A stretch of 64,000 nucleotides of DNA. It comes from an uncultured Nitrospira sp. GTDB lineage: Bacteria; Nitrospirota; Nitrospiria; Nitrospirales; Nitrospiraceae. This document shows, piece after piece, positions 25,757 through 34,215 of the stretch. Position 1 is the stretch's first letter, and every line of letters starts with the position of its first letter. The notes under the pieces were generated by a model. The model ran no database searches, had not been told where the DNA came from, and was given only the letters and a program-made list of their open reading frames with translations. The DNA lies in assembly GCA_902500995.1 (NCBI GenBank), contig CABVSR010000001.1, positions 244,075 through 308,074 of the forward strand, read 5' to 3'. The position numbers and the translations under genes were made by a program.

Positions 25757-26710
25757 CTATACGTGATTCCGCAGCATCAGCTCCTTAGGATGCGGATTCA
25801 GGTACACCTGGTCGCGAATGTACTCAACCTCGAAGAGCTGCACGTAATGTTTGATCAAGGTGATCGGCACGATCAACGGCGTGAGACCTTGGTGGTAATC
25901 TCCGATCACTCCCAGTAGCTCGGCCTTTTCCTGCGCATCCAGCCGCTCCTTGAAATGCCCGAGGATATGGTGCAGCACATTGACATGTTTGCGGACCGTG
26001 GCCCGGACCGCCAGCGCCTGCATGAACAGTTCGCCGTACTGCAGCGCCAGATCTCTGGGGCGAAACTCACTCACCCTGGCGACCAAGCGGCCGAGCTGGC
26101 GATAGTGGGGCGCGCTATGCGCCAGCAACAAATACTTATGGACGGTATGAAACCGCACCACCGCTTGCCGCGAGGCGCCGCTGTTCATCAGATCCTGCCA
26201 GCGACGGTAGCAGAACACCCGCTCGATAAAATTTTCCCGCAACAGCGGATCACAGAGCCGGCCTTCTTCTTCCACCGGGATCAGCGGGAAGCGGCCGATG
26301 AACGCCCCTGCGAAGAGTCCCACGCCTTTGCGACCCGGCATGCCGTGCTCGTTGTAGGTACGCACTCGCTCGACTCCGCAACTGGGCGAATCCTTTTTAA
26401 ACACGAAGCCGGACAAGTCAGCGCCGGCCAGATCGTTCAGGCGCATGGCCGCCATGACTTCCAGCGCGCGGGTGTGATCCCGGCCACTCTTGATGGCCAC
26501 CAATCGCGGCTGCTGGGGAGTCCCAACCAACCGCATGGCTTCCCTCGGCGTGCCTAATCCGGCCTCGACTTCAGGACACACGGGGACCCACTCGACATAC
26601 CGTCCCAACACATCGGTCAAAAATACATCCCGTTTGTGGCCGCCATCGAAACGGACCTCCTCGCCCAGCAGGCACCGGCTGATGCCGAGACGGAGCGCCG
26701 AAGCCGTCAC
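25757..26710 (-). CDS. DUF523-DUF1722 fusion protein (YbbK/YbgA type)
   Basis: This 317-residue protein fuses an N-terminal DUF523 domain (about 1-150: GISRCLLGEEVRFDGGHKR, PVCPEVEAGLGTPREAMRL, KKDSPSCG) to a C-terminal DUF1722 domain (about 170-310: VRFHTVHKYLLLAHS, YHQGLTPLIVPITLIKHYV). The pairing is common next to photolyase genes, and proteins of this type are linked with light-induced or DNA-repair regulons. The biochemical role is not known. The start is GTG and overlaps the photolyase stop by four bases, so the two are translationally coupled. Confidence 0.88.
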   Translation of the reverse strand: MTASALRLGISRCLLGEEVRFDGGHKRDVFLTDVLGRYVEWVPVCPEVEAGLGTPREAMRLVGTPQQPRLVAIKSGRDHTRALEVMAAMRLNDLAGADLSGFVFKKDSPSCGVERVRTYNEHGMPGRKGVGLFAGAFIGRFPLIPVEEEGRLCDPLLRENFIERVFCYRRWQDLMNSGASRQAVVRFHTVHKYLLLAHSAPHYRQLGRLVARVSEFRPRDLALQYGELFMQALAVRATVRKHVNVLHHILGHFKERLDAQEKAELLGVIGDYHQGLTPLIVPITLIKHYVQLFEVEYIRDQVYLNPHPKELMLRNHV

Positions 26711-28146
26711 GTGGACACCCGCTGTTTACCCAGATCCAAATACTCTTGGCGCGCCTGCCGGTGATCGACAATCGGCTCCGGATAATCCGATCCGATGCGG
26801 CATCCGGCACGGATCTGTTCTTCCTCGGGCATCAACTGCGGCTCATGAATCCATTTGGTCGGCACCCCCGCCAATTCCGGCACGTACTCACGCAGATACG
26901 CTCCCTCGGGATCGAATTTTTCGCTCTGGAGAGTGGGATTGAAGATGCGGTATCCCTGCATCGCGTCGGTTCCCGTCGAGGCGCACCACTGCCAGTTTCC
27001 GTTGTTGGCCGCCAGATCGCCATCGACCAGATGCTGCATAAAATAGCGCTCGCCGCTCTGCCAGTCGATGCGGAGGTCCTTCACCAGAAACGACGCCACC
27101 ACCATGCGCACACGGTTATGCATCCAGCCCGTCTGGTTCAGCTGGCGCATGCCGGCGTCCACGATCGGATATCCCGTACGCCCCTCGCACCAAGCGGCAA
27201 ATAACCGATCGCGCTCCGGGCCAGCAGGCCGCGGGGCGGGGAGCCCTGGCTTGGCTTTAAACGGCCCCTCGGCCACATGTGGGAACGCCATCAGCACCTG
27301 CTGAAAAAATTCCCGCCAGACCAGCTCATCCATCCAGGTAAAAACATCGGGGCGAGACACCTGACCGCCTGCGGAAAGCATGTTCAATGCGGCATGGATC
27401 ATCGTCCGCGCGGAGATCGTGCCGAAACGTAGGTGTGGTGAGAGCTTGGATGTGCCGTCTTGCGCGGGAAGATTTCTCCCGCTGACATAACGATGCACCG
27501 GCCCTTTCAGGAACCAGTTCAGCCTGGCTCGCCCCGCGCGTTCGCCGGGCTCAATCCACATCGGCACCGAGTCATATCCCAACTGCATGGCGGTGGGCCA
27601 AGCCGGGACCTTCAACGCCGGAGAAGCCGAGGGAATCGGTGGAATCGCAAGCAGGGATGGCGCGGCAGACCTCCATTGCGTCCACCAGCGATCGCGATAG
27701 GCACTGTACCGTTGAAAGGGATCACCGGTCATGCCTCGCACCTCTTCGGCTTCGAACACGACATGGTCTTTGAAGGTTCTCACGAGACGCCCTTGCTCGG
27801 CAAACCGCTGCATCACCGTACGGTCCCGTGTCACCGCCGAGGGCTCGTAGTCACGGTTCCAATAAACGGCATCGACCCCGAACTCCTGTACCGCTCGCAG
27901 CAGCGAGTCGATCGGCTCCCCTCTCCGCCAGACCAGCGTTACACCCTGCTGAGCCAGTGAGCGGCGCAAGTCGTCCAGGCAGCCCACCATAAACCCGACA
28001 CAGGCGGACCCGAACAGATGCTCGCGCAACAAGGGCTCGTCAAACACAAACAGCGGCACAATCTCCTTGCATTCCTTGCAGGCCGCCGACAGGGCAGGGT
28101 TGTCATGGAGCCGCAGGTCGCGGCGAAACCAGACCAGCCCCTTCAT
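26707..28146 (-). CDS. phrB: Deoxyribodipyrimidine photolyase (class I type)
   Basis: A cryptochrome/photolyase-family protein of 479 residues that repairs UV-induced pyrimidine dimers with light. The N-terminal antenna domain (MKGLVWFRRDLRLHDNPAL, VYWNRDYEP) and the C-terminal FAD domain are complete. In the FAD domain, WREFFQQVL, GWMHNRVRMVVASFLVKDL and DGDLAANNGNWQWCASTGTDA are all present, including the tryptophans and the Asn next to flavin. It overlaps genes on both sides by four bases. Its position in a gene block next to a MerR/B12-binding regulator suggests light-controlled expression. Confidence 0.95.
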   Translation of the reverse strand: MKGLVWFRRDLRLHDNPALSAACKECKEIVPLFVFDEPLLREHLFGSACVGFMVGCLDDLRRSLAQQGVTLVWRRGEPIDSLLRAVQEFGVDAVYWNRDYEPSAVTRDRTVMQRFAEQGRLVRTFKDHVVFEAEEVRGMTGDPFQRYSAYRDRWWTQWRSAAPSLLAIPPIPSASPALKVPAWPTAMQLGYDSVPMWIEPGERAGRARLNWFLKGPVHRYVSGRNLPAQDGTSKLSPHLRFGTISARTMIHAALNMLSAGGQVSRPDVFTWMDELVWREFFQQVLMAFPHVAEGPFKAKPGLPAPRPAGPERDRLFAAWCEGRTGYPIVDAGMRQLNQTGWMHNRVRMVVASFLVKDLRIDWQSGERYFMQHLVDGDLAANNGNWQWCASTGTDAMQGYRIFNPTLQSEKFDPEGAYLREYVPELAGVPTKWIHEPQLMPEEEQIRAGCRIGSDYPEPIVDHRQARQEYLDLGKQRVST

Positions 28147-28574
28147 AAGTGAACCTCGCCGGACGAAGAGGCGAGCCGAGCCGCGGGCGGTACCGGATCA
28201 GCAAACAACACCCGGCGCCAGGCCACATAACAGAGGAACAAGGCGGTGGTGGCCATAAAGCCCGTGCGCAGCGGATGAAACCCGAATTGCCATTGATTCA
28301 TCAGTTCGCTGGCGAGTCCGAATCCTCCGTAGGCCATGACCAATCCCCAGGCCCATGGACGCAAGAACACAAACCCGTAGCCGATCAGAAAATGCGCGGC
28401 TGGGGAATGCAACTTCACCACATAGGCCATCGGACCGGCAATCGTCACGCCGAAGAGTTTGAGGCCATAGGCAGGAAACCATTCAATGATCAGCATATCC
28501 AGGAGCCCCACCAGCACAAAGAGCGCCCCGAATAATTGAATATCGACGCCGCGTCGCTTGGTCTGCTGAATCAT
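28143..28574 (-). CDS. Small multi-pass membrane protein in the photolyase operon
   Basis: This 143-residue protein has about four predicted membrane helices (FGALFVLVGLLDMLIIEW; FGVTIAGPMAYVV; FLIGYGFVFLRPWAWGLVMAY; TGFMATTALFLCYVAWRRV). No catalytic motif is visible and I do not recognise a named family. The start at 28574 has GGAGGG seven bases upstream; a longer frame to 28601 lacks one. It overlaps the photolyase start by four bases, so it is in the same operon. Confidence 0.75.
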   Translation of the reverse strand: MIQQTKRRGVDIQLFGALFVLVGLLDMLIIEWFPAYGLKLFGVTIAGPMAYVVKLHSPAAHFLIGYGFVFLRPWAWGLVMAYGGFGLASELMNQWQFGFHPLRTGFMATTALFLCYVAWRRVLFADPVPPAARLASSSGEVHL

Positions 28575-28622
28575 CTTGCTGCCCTCCTTCCCTGGACGCA
28601 TCGCGCCGTCACGTCTGTCGCA

Positions 28623-29147
28623 TCAGCGCAGCCAGGCGTCGGGAAACGCCTGCCACCAAGACGTGGGACGCGCCTGTCGCCACTGGGTCTGTTCCAGCCA
28701 AAGACGATCGGATACCGGCTTATTGAGCCGCACCGCCATCGCGGCGCTGATATCCGACTGCTGGCGGACGCTGGTTTGGATCATTTCTTTCGCCATCCGC
28801 GCGAGACCGCCCGGTGGATCGACGAGATCTTCGGTATGCCGATACGCCAGGTTCAGGTACAGCTGCTCCACCGCCATCCAGCTTTCATCCTTGCTCAGTT
28901 GTTCAAGGTACCCGTCGATGGCCTGGTAGACATAGGTCAGCCGAAGGTAGGCTTCGGCAGACGGGTGCTCCTGGATGGCCTGCTCACAGCTCTCCAACGC
29001 GCGCCGGTAATCGCCTGCCAGTAGATACAAGCCAGTTTTTTCGTCCCGCGCCATGGCCGATTCCGGCGCAGGACGCGCCTGCACGTCGGTGAGCAGCAGT
29101 CCCGGGAAGAGGATGAGGCAGGCAAGAAAGGCCGGTAGTCGTTTCAC
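28623..29147 (-). CDS. Secreted protein with a TPR-like region, function unknown
   Basis: This 174-residue protein starts with GTG and has a signal peptide (MKRLPAFLACLILFPGLLLTDVQA). Helical repeats resembling tetratricopeptide motifs follow (YLLAGDYRRALESCEQAIQEHPSAEAYLRLTYVYQ). The C terminus is Trp-rich (WWQAFPDAWLR). It probably acts as a periplasmic interaction module. It lies 7 bp after the PDZ gene and 48 bp before the small membrane protein gene. No specific family was recognised. Confidence 0.7.
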   Translation of the reverse strand: MKRLPAFLACLILFPGLLLTDVQARPAPESAMARDEKTGLYLLAGDYRRALESCEQAIQEHPSAEAYLRLTYVYQAIDGYLEQLSKDESWMAVEQLYLNLAYRHTEDLVDPPGGLARMAKEMIQTSVRQQSDISAAMAVRLNKPVSDRLWLEQTQWRQARPTSWWQAFPDAWLR

Positions 29148-29154
29148 ACATCAC

Positions 29155-29643
29155 CTACTTGGCTGGGCCGCCATGTGACCCCATTTGACCTTTGTAGAGG
29201 GTCTGACCGGCAACTCGCGTGACCGCCACTTCCCGCATCGCGCTCTCTGCCTTCACGCCCAACTTCACCACGGTTCCGGGTTCGCCCCTGACCATCAGCG
29301 CAACCTGCTCATAGGTCTTACCGGTCACTGGCGTGCCATCGACCGTGGTGATTTCATCTCCTTGCTTGAGCCCGGCCTTTTCCGCCGGACCATCCGGCAA
29401 GACCTGCGCGATGTACAACACCGCCGTCTCGCCCACTCGCTCCGCCCCCACATGTAACGACACGCCGATCACGCCATCTGGAATCGGGACCTCCAGCCCA
29501 AACGATCCTCCCTGCGCCCCGGACTTTTCATGCCCCTCCGCCGCCCAGGCCCTACCGGTAGCATCAGGCCCCTGCGTCACACAGAGACTGAAGAACCCGA
29601 CCGCGACCCACGCCGCCAAAGATCTGTGTCTATGCATCGTCAT
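29155..29643 (-). CDS. Exported PDZ-domain protein without a protease domain
   Basis: This 162-residue protein has a signal peptide and a single PDZ domain (about 70-150: VLPDGPAEKAGLKQGDEITTVDGTPVTG, with VALMVRGEPGTVVKLGVK). No protease domain is attached, so it is likely a periplasmic adaptor or substrate-binding module. The mature N-terminal part contains GVIGVSLHVGAERVGETAVLYI, the peptide-binding loop region. The start at 29643 has AGAGG four bases upstream. Neighbouring genes also encode envelope proteins, but the target is unknown. Confidence 0.8.
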   Translation of the reverse strand: MTMHRHRSLAAWVAVGFFSLCVTQGPDATGRAWAAEGHEKSGAQGGSFGLEVPIPDGVIGVSLHVGAERVGETAVLYIAQVLPDGPAEKAGLKQGDEITTVDGTPVTGKTYEQVALMVRGEPGTVVKLGVKAESAMREVAVTRVAGQTLYKGQMGSHGGPAK

Positions 29644-29675
29644 CGTGCCTCTCCCTTCGTCACCACGCCCGTTGT

Positions 29676-30146
29676 TCATGCCAGACCCACCAAGCAAAGT
29701 CCTCCGAGGAGCACCAACGAATTCAAGTACAAGGACCGTTGATGCAAGCGCTCCCACGATGCTTTCAAGACCGGATCGACAGTACCGCGCACTTCCTGCT
29801 CTTTGAGCTGATCTCTCATCGCGTTGCTCTGAGGCGTCAATGGCGACCGGCAATAGGATTCCGCCAGGAAAATAGTCAGCCAGATGACGCCCGCCGTCGA
29901 CAAGGCGGGACTGGCTCCCCGGAAGATGAGCAGCGCGGTCACCGATAGCAGACCACCGGCGGCCGCACCCATCCCGAGGAGATAATAAGCAGGAAACAAC
30001 TGTCGCACGACCTTGCCGAACTGCTCCGGCGCCAGTTGTTTGGCCAGAATCGGCGCCACGACAAACGACAGCAGGACCACCTTGCCGACGAGGACCGCGA
30101 TCACCAGTGCGTGCAGATACTCCATGATCGATTCGACGAGGCTCAT
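29676..30146 (-). CDS. DUF4149-family membrane protein
   Basis: This 156-residue membrane protein has four hydrophobic segments and the pattern of DUF4149 proteins (LHALVIAVLVGKVVLLSFVVAPILAKQL; a central AYYLLGMGAAAGGLLSV; a C-terminal helix YLNSLVLLGGLCLVGLA). The function of the family is not known. The start overlaps the stop of the TIGR01777 gene by four bases and has AAGGAG eight bases upstream. It is part of the long minus-strand block with photolyase and cbiX. Confidence 0.8.
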   Translation of the reverse strand: MSLVESIMEYLHALVIAVLVGKVVLLSFVVAPILAKQLAPEQFGKVVRQLFPAYYLLGMGAAAGGLLSVTALLIFRGASPALSTAGVIWLTIFLAESYCRSPLTPQSNAMRDQLKEQEVRGTVDPVLKASWERLHQRSLYLNSLVLLGGLCLVGLA

Positions 30147-31057
30147 GCCCGGCTCTCCTTCTTCACGATCGCTCGCAAGGCCGGCTCCAGGGACGGATAT
30201 CGAAAGTCATAGCCTCCTGTTTTCGCCTTGACCGGACCGACACGTTGACCGGTGGTCATCAAGGTCCCCAATTCCCCGAGCGCCAGACGTAACGCCAGGC
30301 CCGGAACCGGGAGCCACGATGGTCGGTGAAGCACCTTTCCCAAGGTGTCGCAGAACACGTTCATGGTCACGGGCTCGGGCGCGACCGCGTTGACAGGTCC
30401 GGAAAGATCCGCCACGTCAATCGCCCATTGAATCAAGCCGACGAGATCCGCGCGATGGATCCAGGATATCCACTGAGTACCGGGCAAGACCGGCCCCCCC
30501 GCGAAGAGGTGAAACGGCAGCATCATTTTGGGCAAGGCCCCGCCATCGCGTTCCAGAACCATCCCGAATCGCATCAGCACGACACGCGTACCCAACCGAC
30601 TGGCCAGCAGGGCTTCCGCTTCCCAAGCCGCGGACAGTTCCGCGAGAAACCCTTCGCCGAGCGGGGATCGCTCATCCACGAGCCGATCATCTTGGGCTCC
30701 GTAGTACCCGATCCCGGAGGCGCTGATGAGCAGGGGAAGCGGCTGAGAACGGTTCGCCGCCGCCTCGACCAGCAGTCTGGTGGCGAGAGTTCGGCTTTCG
30801 ACCAGGATTCGCTTTCGGGCATTCGTCCATCGCCCCTCTCCGATCGGCTCACCCGCCAGGTTGACCACGGCATCCGCCGCAGCAATCGTTTCTTGCCAGG
30901 GCCCCGATGATCGCGCATCCCACTCGACATATCGTACCGGCCCGAGGCCCGGACGCGGCTTGCGGCTCAACACCGCAACGTCGTGTCCCGCTCGCGCCAA
31001 CTCTGCCACTAGTGCATGGCCGATAAAGCCCGTTCCACCGGTCACGACAATGTTCAT
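30143..31057 (-). CDS. TIGR01777-family epimerase-like protein
   Basis: A 304-residue short-chain dehydrogenase-fold protein of the TIGR01777 (YfcH-like) group. It has the NAD(P)-binding motif TGGTGFIGHALVAEL at the N terminus. It also has the family patterns DAVVNLAGEPIGEGRW, the YYG sequence in ASGIGYYGAQDDR, and PVNAVAPEPVTMNVF, with a DUF1731-like C-terminal tail. The substrate is unknown. Members of this family often sit near photolyase and MerR/B12 regulators, as here. GGAGGA precedes the ATG by seven bases. Confidence 0.88.
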   Translation of the reverse strand: MNIVVTGGTGFIGHALVAELARAGHDVAVLSRKPRPGLGPVRYVEWDARSSGPWQETIAAADAVVNLAGEPIGEGRWTNARKRILVESRTLATRLLVEAAANRSQPLPLLISASGIGYYGAQDDRLVDERSPLGEGFLAELSAAWEAEALLASRLGTRVVLMRFGMVLERDGGALPKMMLPFHLFAGGPVLPGTQWISWIHRADLVGLIQWAIDVADLSGPVNAVAPEPVTMNVFCDTLGKVLHRPSWLPVPGLALRLALGELGTLMTTGQRVGPVKAKTGGYDFRYPSLEPALRAIVKKESRA

Positions 31058-31084
31058 CTCATGGTCCTCCGCAGTCGCCGGGCA

Positions 31085-31438
31085 CTACGCGTGACGGTCG
31101 TCTCCGGTCGTGGAATCTTTCCCGTCGTCTGTCTCCGCTTCGCCATGCGACGACTTCTTCGAGGCGCTGCCGTTGGAAATGGCCGTCACGCGCTGGCTGA
31201 ACTTGCGCTCCTTCGTACCGTACAGCAAGTTCGGCGGCGGGCTGTGCCGGTTTTTGAGGATGACGGGATCGAGCACTTCGCCGCACAGGGCGCAATGCCA
31301 CGCCGTAATATCGATCTGGCCTGTGTCATCCAGCAAATCAATGTAGTGCTGCGTCAATAATAACCCGCCGCACCGCGGACAAACATGGTTGCCCGGTTGC
31401 GGAGGTGAAAAGGATTCTGGTGTCCCATGTGTTTCCAT
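31085..31438 (-). CDS. Small zinc-ribbon protein (paralogue of 35224-35517)
   Basis: This 117-residue protein has a two-knuckle zinc ribbon: CPRCGGLLL and, 31 residues later, CALCGEVLDPVILKNRH. The C-terminal tail is charged and rich in Ser, Asp and Gly. The Cys knuckles, spacing and the DPVI..NRH ending match the protein encoded at 35224-35517, so the two are paralogues. The role is unknown; such ribbons usually bind Zn and partner proteins or nucleic acid. I prefer the ATG at 31438; the frame is open to 31594 but the added part is not ribbon-like. Confidence 0.7.
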   Translation of the reverse strand: METHGTPESFSPPQPGNHVCPRCGGLLLTQHYIDLLDDTGQIDITAWHCALCGEVLDPVILKNRHSPPPNLLYGTKERKFSQRVTAISNGSASKKSSHGEAETDDGKDSTTGDDRHA

Positions 31439-31523
31439 TGGAACCCCCGGCTTCGAGACAATAAACCTCCGCATGTGATCTGCCTGATTCGACTGGCCTG
31501 CGGGAGAGGACCGATCCACGATA

Positions 31524-31655
31524 CTACCGGACACGAACCTGCCCTCTGCTCCCGCGACGCGCGAGTACGTAGCCAGGACGACGCAGCCCCGCATACAGCA
31601 GCCCCCCCACGCCGGCTGCCACGATCGTCATTCCATAGACCATGCCCTGAATCAT
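31524..31655 (-). CDS. Small single-helix membrane protein (43 residues)
   Basis: This short gene has an excellent ribosome-binding site: GGAGGAGG five bases before the ATG at 31655. The product is one membrane helix with Gly-rich small-residue spacing (MVYGMTIVAAGVGGLLYAGL), then a basic tail (RRPGYVLARRGSRGQVRVR). The positive-inside rule puts the C terminus in the cytoplasm. No family is recognised. It lies between the first FGE-like gene and the zinc-ribbon gene. Confidence 0.55.
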   Translation of the reverse strand: MIQGMVYGMTIVAAGVGGLLYAGLRRPGYVLARRGSRGQVRVR

Positions 31656-31716
31656 GCCTGCCTCCTCCATCCTGCGCCCCGTCGGAGCGCTCCTGTCTGT
31701 CTGCGTTGGTGGTTCG

Positions 31717-31760
31717 CTGAGGGGACAGGTACCTCCGAAGGAAGTACCCATCCACCTCAG
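31717..31760 (-). other. Strong nested hairpin between two genes of the minus-strand block
   Basis: The inner arms pair over 31728-31748: nine base pairs, one of them G-U, around a three-base loop. They are flanked by a second inverted repeat CTGAGG (31717-31722) / CCTCAG (31755-31760). No T-run follows, so it is not a typical terminator. It lies in the 185-bp gap between the first FGE-like gene and the 43-residue membrane protein gene and could be an RNA processing or stabilising element. Confidence 0.5.
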
Positions 31761-31840
31761 CGGGAGGCCGCGTGCGGAGTCGCGGTACCTCCATCACCAC
31801 CCACTGTTCTGCCGGCCGCCGCTCTCGCCGTTCCCATCGC

Positions 31841-32704
31841 TTATTTGACCACCGGCTCAGCGTCACCATCCGGTCGACCCTGACCATCGACGCTCCGTGC
31901 ACAGCGAAACCCTGTCCCGTGCGTCTGGAGCGCAAATCCTCCTCGTCCCCGCGCCGTTGCCGTGATGTCGGACTGAGGGCTATGCCAGGATCCTCCTCGA
32001 ATCACGCGGACGATGCCCTTGTCAGGTCCTTGCGGATTTTTTGCCGGGGCATTGGCGTAATAGTCCGGGTCATACCAGTCCTGCACCCATTCCCGGGCGT
32101 TGCCCGACATATCCTTGATCCCGTACGGAGAGTCACCGGAGGGCAAGGAGCCCACGGCATGCAGAGTCTTGTCGTCGAGCCACTCGCGATCGTAATTGGC
32201 CCGTTTCGGAGTCGGCGCATCTTCGCCCCAGGGAAAGGTCCGGCCATCGCTGCCACGCGCGGCCTTTTCCCATTCAGCCTCCGTGGGGAGGCGTTTCTTG
32301 GCCCAAGCGCAATAGGCTTTAGCGTCGTACCATGTGACCTGGACCACCGGGAGCTGTTCGATGCCCTTCACCGACAGCAGGACGCCGGTCCCATAGGGAT
32401 TGGGCGGACTTCGGTGCCCCGTCGTTGCGACAAACGTCATGTACCGTTCGTTGGTGACCTCCACCGTGTCGATGGCGAATGCGTCAACATGAACGGTGCG
32501 TTGCGGCCATTCATCAGCCCTTCCTTTCGGGCTCTGAGTACCCATGAGAAAAGGTCCGGCCGGAACGCTCACCATGGGAACCGGATCCAACTCTTTGACA
32601 GCCGGCGCTGCAAACACAGAAGATAGAGCGAGCGTCCAGCCGGCCGCCACCAACAGGCCCGCACATCCCCAGATGGAACATCCCCTGGTCAACCCTTGTG
32701 TCAT
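31841..32704 (-). CDS. Secreted FGE-sulfatase-domain protein without catalytic cysteines (copy 1)
   Basis: This 287-residue protein has a signal peptide and one formylglycine-generating-enzyme (SUMF1) domain: VPAGPFLMGTQ, DTVEVTNERY, KRLPTEAEWEKAARG, GNAREWVQDWY, VIRGGSWHSPQ, GTGFRCAR. True FGEs use two cysteines in the segment after RGGS. That segment here (WHSPQSDITATARG) has none, so sulfatase activation is not expected. The domain probably serves as a periplasmic binding or structural module. It is the first of three paralogues in this block. The start overlaps the preceding gene's stop by four bases and has AAGGAG. Confidence 0.88.
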   Translation of the reverse strand: MTQGLTRGCSIWGCAGLLVAAGWTLALSSVFAAPAVKELDPVPMVSVPAGPFLMGTQSPKGRADEWPQRTVHVDAFAIDTVEVTNERYMTFVATTGHRSPPNPYGTGVLLSVKGIEQLPVVQVTWYDAKAYCAWAKKRLPTEAEWEKAARGSDGRTFPWGEDAPTPKRANYDREWLDDKTLHAVGSLPSGDSPYGIKDMSGNAREWVQDWYDPDYYANAPAKNPQGPDKGIVRVIRGGSWHSPQSDITATARGRGGFALQTHGTGFRCARSVDGQGRPDGDAEPVVK

Positions 32705-33069
32705 TGCTTCTGCTCCTTGCTCCCCGCGATCGCCTGGTCCGTGTGAGTTTTGATCTGCCCGACGAGCTGTTCCACCGCTCCTGCGTCACCACGGTCGGCG
32801 GCTTCCTGCGCCTGTGTCACGAGGGTTCTTGCTTCATGCAAATGTTGTTCGATTTGTGCTTGCAGATCGGGAGACGCCACGGTTCCTCCCAGCGCCGCGC
32901 GATGATAGACCTCCCAGGCATGGTCAACGCTGTGTTCGGCCTCATGCACCAATTGCACTTTTTCTGGATGACTGTGGCGGCTGGCATCGATCGGACCGGC
33001 CTGGAGATCCGTCGCGGACAGCAGCGCCGCCAACCCGCCCAGGACTATGATTGTGATCATGTACCTCAT
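32701..33069 (-). CDS. Small secreted helical protein, SmbP-like (possible metal binding)
   Basis: This 122-residue protein has a signal peptide (MRYMITIIVLGGLAALLSATDLQA). The mature part is all-helical, with spaced His and acidic residues (ASRHSHPEKVQLVHEAEHSVDHAW; QIEQHLHEARTLVTQAQEAADRG). Size and pattern resemble the periplasmic small metal-binding protein SmbP of ammonia oxidisers, though the His repeats are fewer here. Metal binding is therefore inferred. GGAGG lies seven bases before the ATG. It is between FGE-like copies 1 and 2, overlapping copy 1 by four bases. Confidence 0.7.
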   Translation of the reverse strand: MRYMITIIVLGGLAALLSATDLQAGPIDASRHSHPEKVQLVHEAEHSVDHAWEVYHRAALGGTVASPDLQAQIEQHLHEARTLVTQAQEAADRGDAGAVEQLVGQIKTHTDQAIAGSKEQKQ

Positions 33070-33089
33070 GCCTCTGCCTCCTCCCCACC

Positions 33090-34145
33090 TTACTGTCGTT
33101 TCAGCGATTGTTCGATGAGGGGTCGCAGCTCCAGCAATTCGACATTCATTGGATCCAGTGCCAGCCCCCGGGCGACGGCCTGTTGCGCCTCCGTGAACCG
33201 CTCTCGCCCCATCTCCACCAACGCCGTGATATAGCTGTCCCGGATGCGCTGTTCCCAATCCGCGGGCGCCGCTTTGGCGCATCGAAACCCGAGCCCGACG
33301 CCGTAGCTGTTGTTCAGCGGGTGATTCCAGAACCGATGGGTCGAGCGGATCGTCCCTTCCGGCGCGATCCATGAACCACCGCGAATCACGCGCTTCTCAC
33401 CCACGGTCAACCGATCGGCATAGGTCCCGGTGCCGCCGATCCAGAGAGGCTTCTCCGGGCCGGCAGGATTGACCATGGTTTCCAGTCTCCCGTAATACTT
33501 CGGGTCATACCAGTCAGCTACCCACTCGAAGACATTGCCGGCCATGTTGTAGACGCCGTAGTAGCTGGCGCCTTCCGGAAGGGCATCGACGGGCAAGGTC
33601 GCCTGATGGTGCCGATCGTAATTGGCTTTGTTCGAATCGAAGTCATTGCCCCACGGATAGAGGTTGCCCTGTGGGCCGCGCGCCGCCTTTTCCCACTCCG
33701 CCTCCGTCGGCAGTCGTTTGCCTCTATACTCACAATAGGTCTTGGCGTCGATCCAATTGACACCCACCACCGGCTGTTGCGGCTTGTTCAAACGCGGGTC
33801 ATCCCAATAGGCCGGAGCAGGATGACCGGTCGCTTTGATAAATTCGCCGTAGTCCTTATTGGACACTTCGTACTTGTCGAGGAGGTATGAGTCCAGAAAC
33901 ACGGTGTGCGCCGGCCCCTCGTCGTGGAACGCCTCCGCCGACCACGGCATGTTCATGCGTTTGTCGTAGAGGGTCTGGCGCCGCGCCGGGGCAGGCGGCT
34001 CCACTCGATCCAGGCCCATGACGGAAGGTCCTTGCCCCACATACACCATGTCTTTCGGAATTTCAGCCTGACTGATGCCTGCCGTGGCCATCAAGAGAAC
34101 GCCCATGGCTAGTGCCGTCCTGAATGCAGTGCCCATGACTGTCAT
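33090..34145 (-). CDS. Secreted FGE-sulfatase-domain protein without catalytic cysteines (copy 2)
   Basis: This is a 351-residue protein with a signal peptide (MTVMGTAFRTALAMGVLLMATAGISQA). The SUMF1-type domain covers about residues 30-295 (DKYEVSNKDYGEFIKATGHPAPAYW, KRLPTEAEWEKAARGPQGN, GNVFEWVADWYDPKYY, VIRGGSW, LGFRCAKA). The RGGSW segment continues IAPEGTIRSTHRFWN with no cysteine, so it is not an active FGE. A helical C-terminal extension of about 50 residues (FTEAQQAVARGLALDPMNVELLELRPLIEQ) looks like one tetratricopeptide-type repeat. GGAGGAGG precedes the start. It is closest to copy 3. Confidence 0.9.
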   Translation of the reverse strand: MTVMGTAFRTALAMGVLLMATAGISQAEIPKDMVYVGQGPSVMGLDRVEPPAPARRQTLYDKRMNMPWSAEAFHDEGPAHTVFLDSYLLDKYEVSNKDYGEFIKATGHPAPAYWDDPRLNKPQQPVVGVNWIDAKTYCEYRGKRLPTEAEWEKAARGPQGNLYPWGNDFDSNKANYDRHHQATLPVDALPEGASYYGVYNMAGNVFEWVADWYDPKYYGRLETMVNPAGPEKPLWIGGTGTYADRLTVGEKRVIRGGSWIAPEGTIRSTHRFWNHPLNNSYGVGLGFRCAKAAPADWEQRIRDSYITALVEMGRERFTEAQQAVARGLALDPMNVELLELRPLIEQSLKRQ

Positions 34146-34215
34146 GCCGTACCTCCTCCTGCTCGGGGTCCGACAGGGAGGTGGTGAGTCATCCCACCTC
34201 CTCCGCGGCCAGCAA

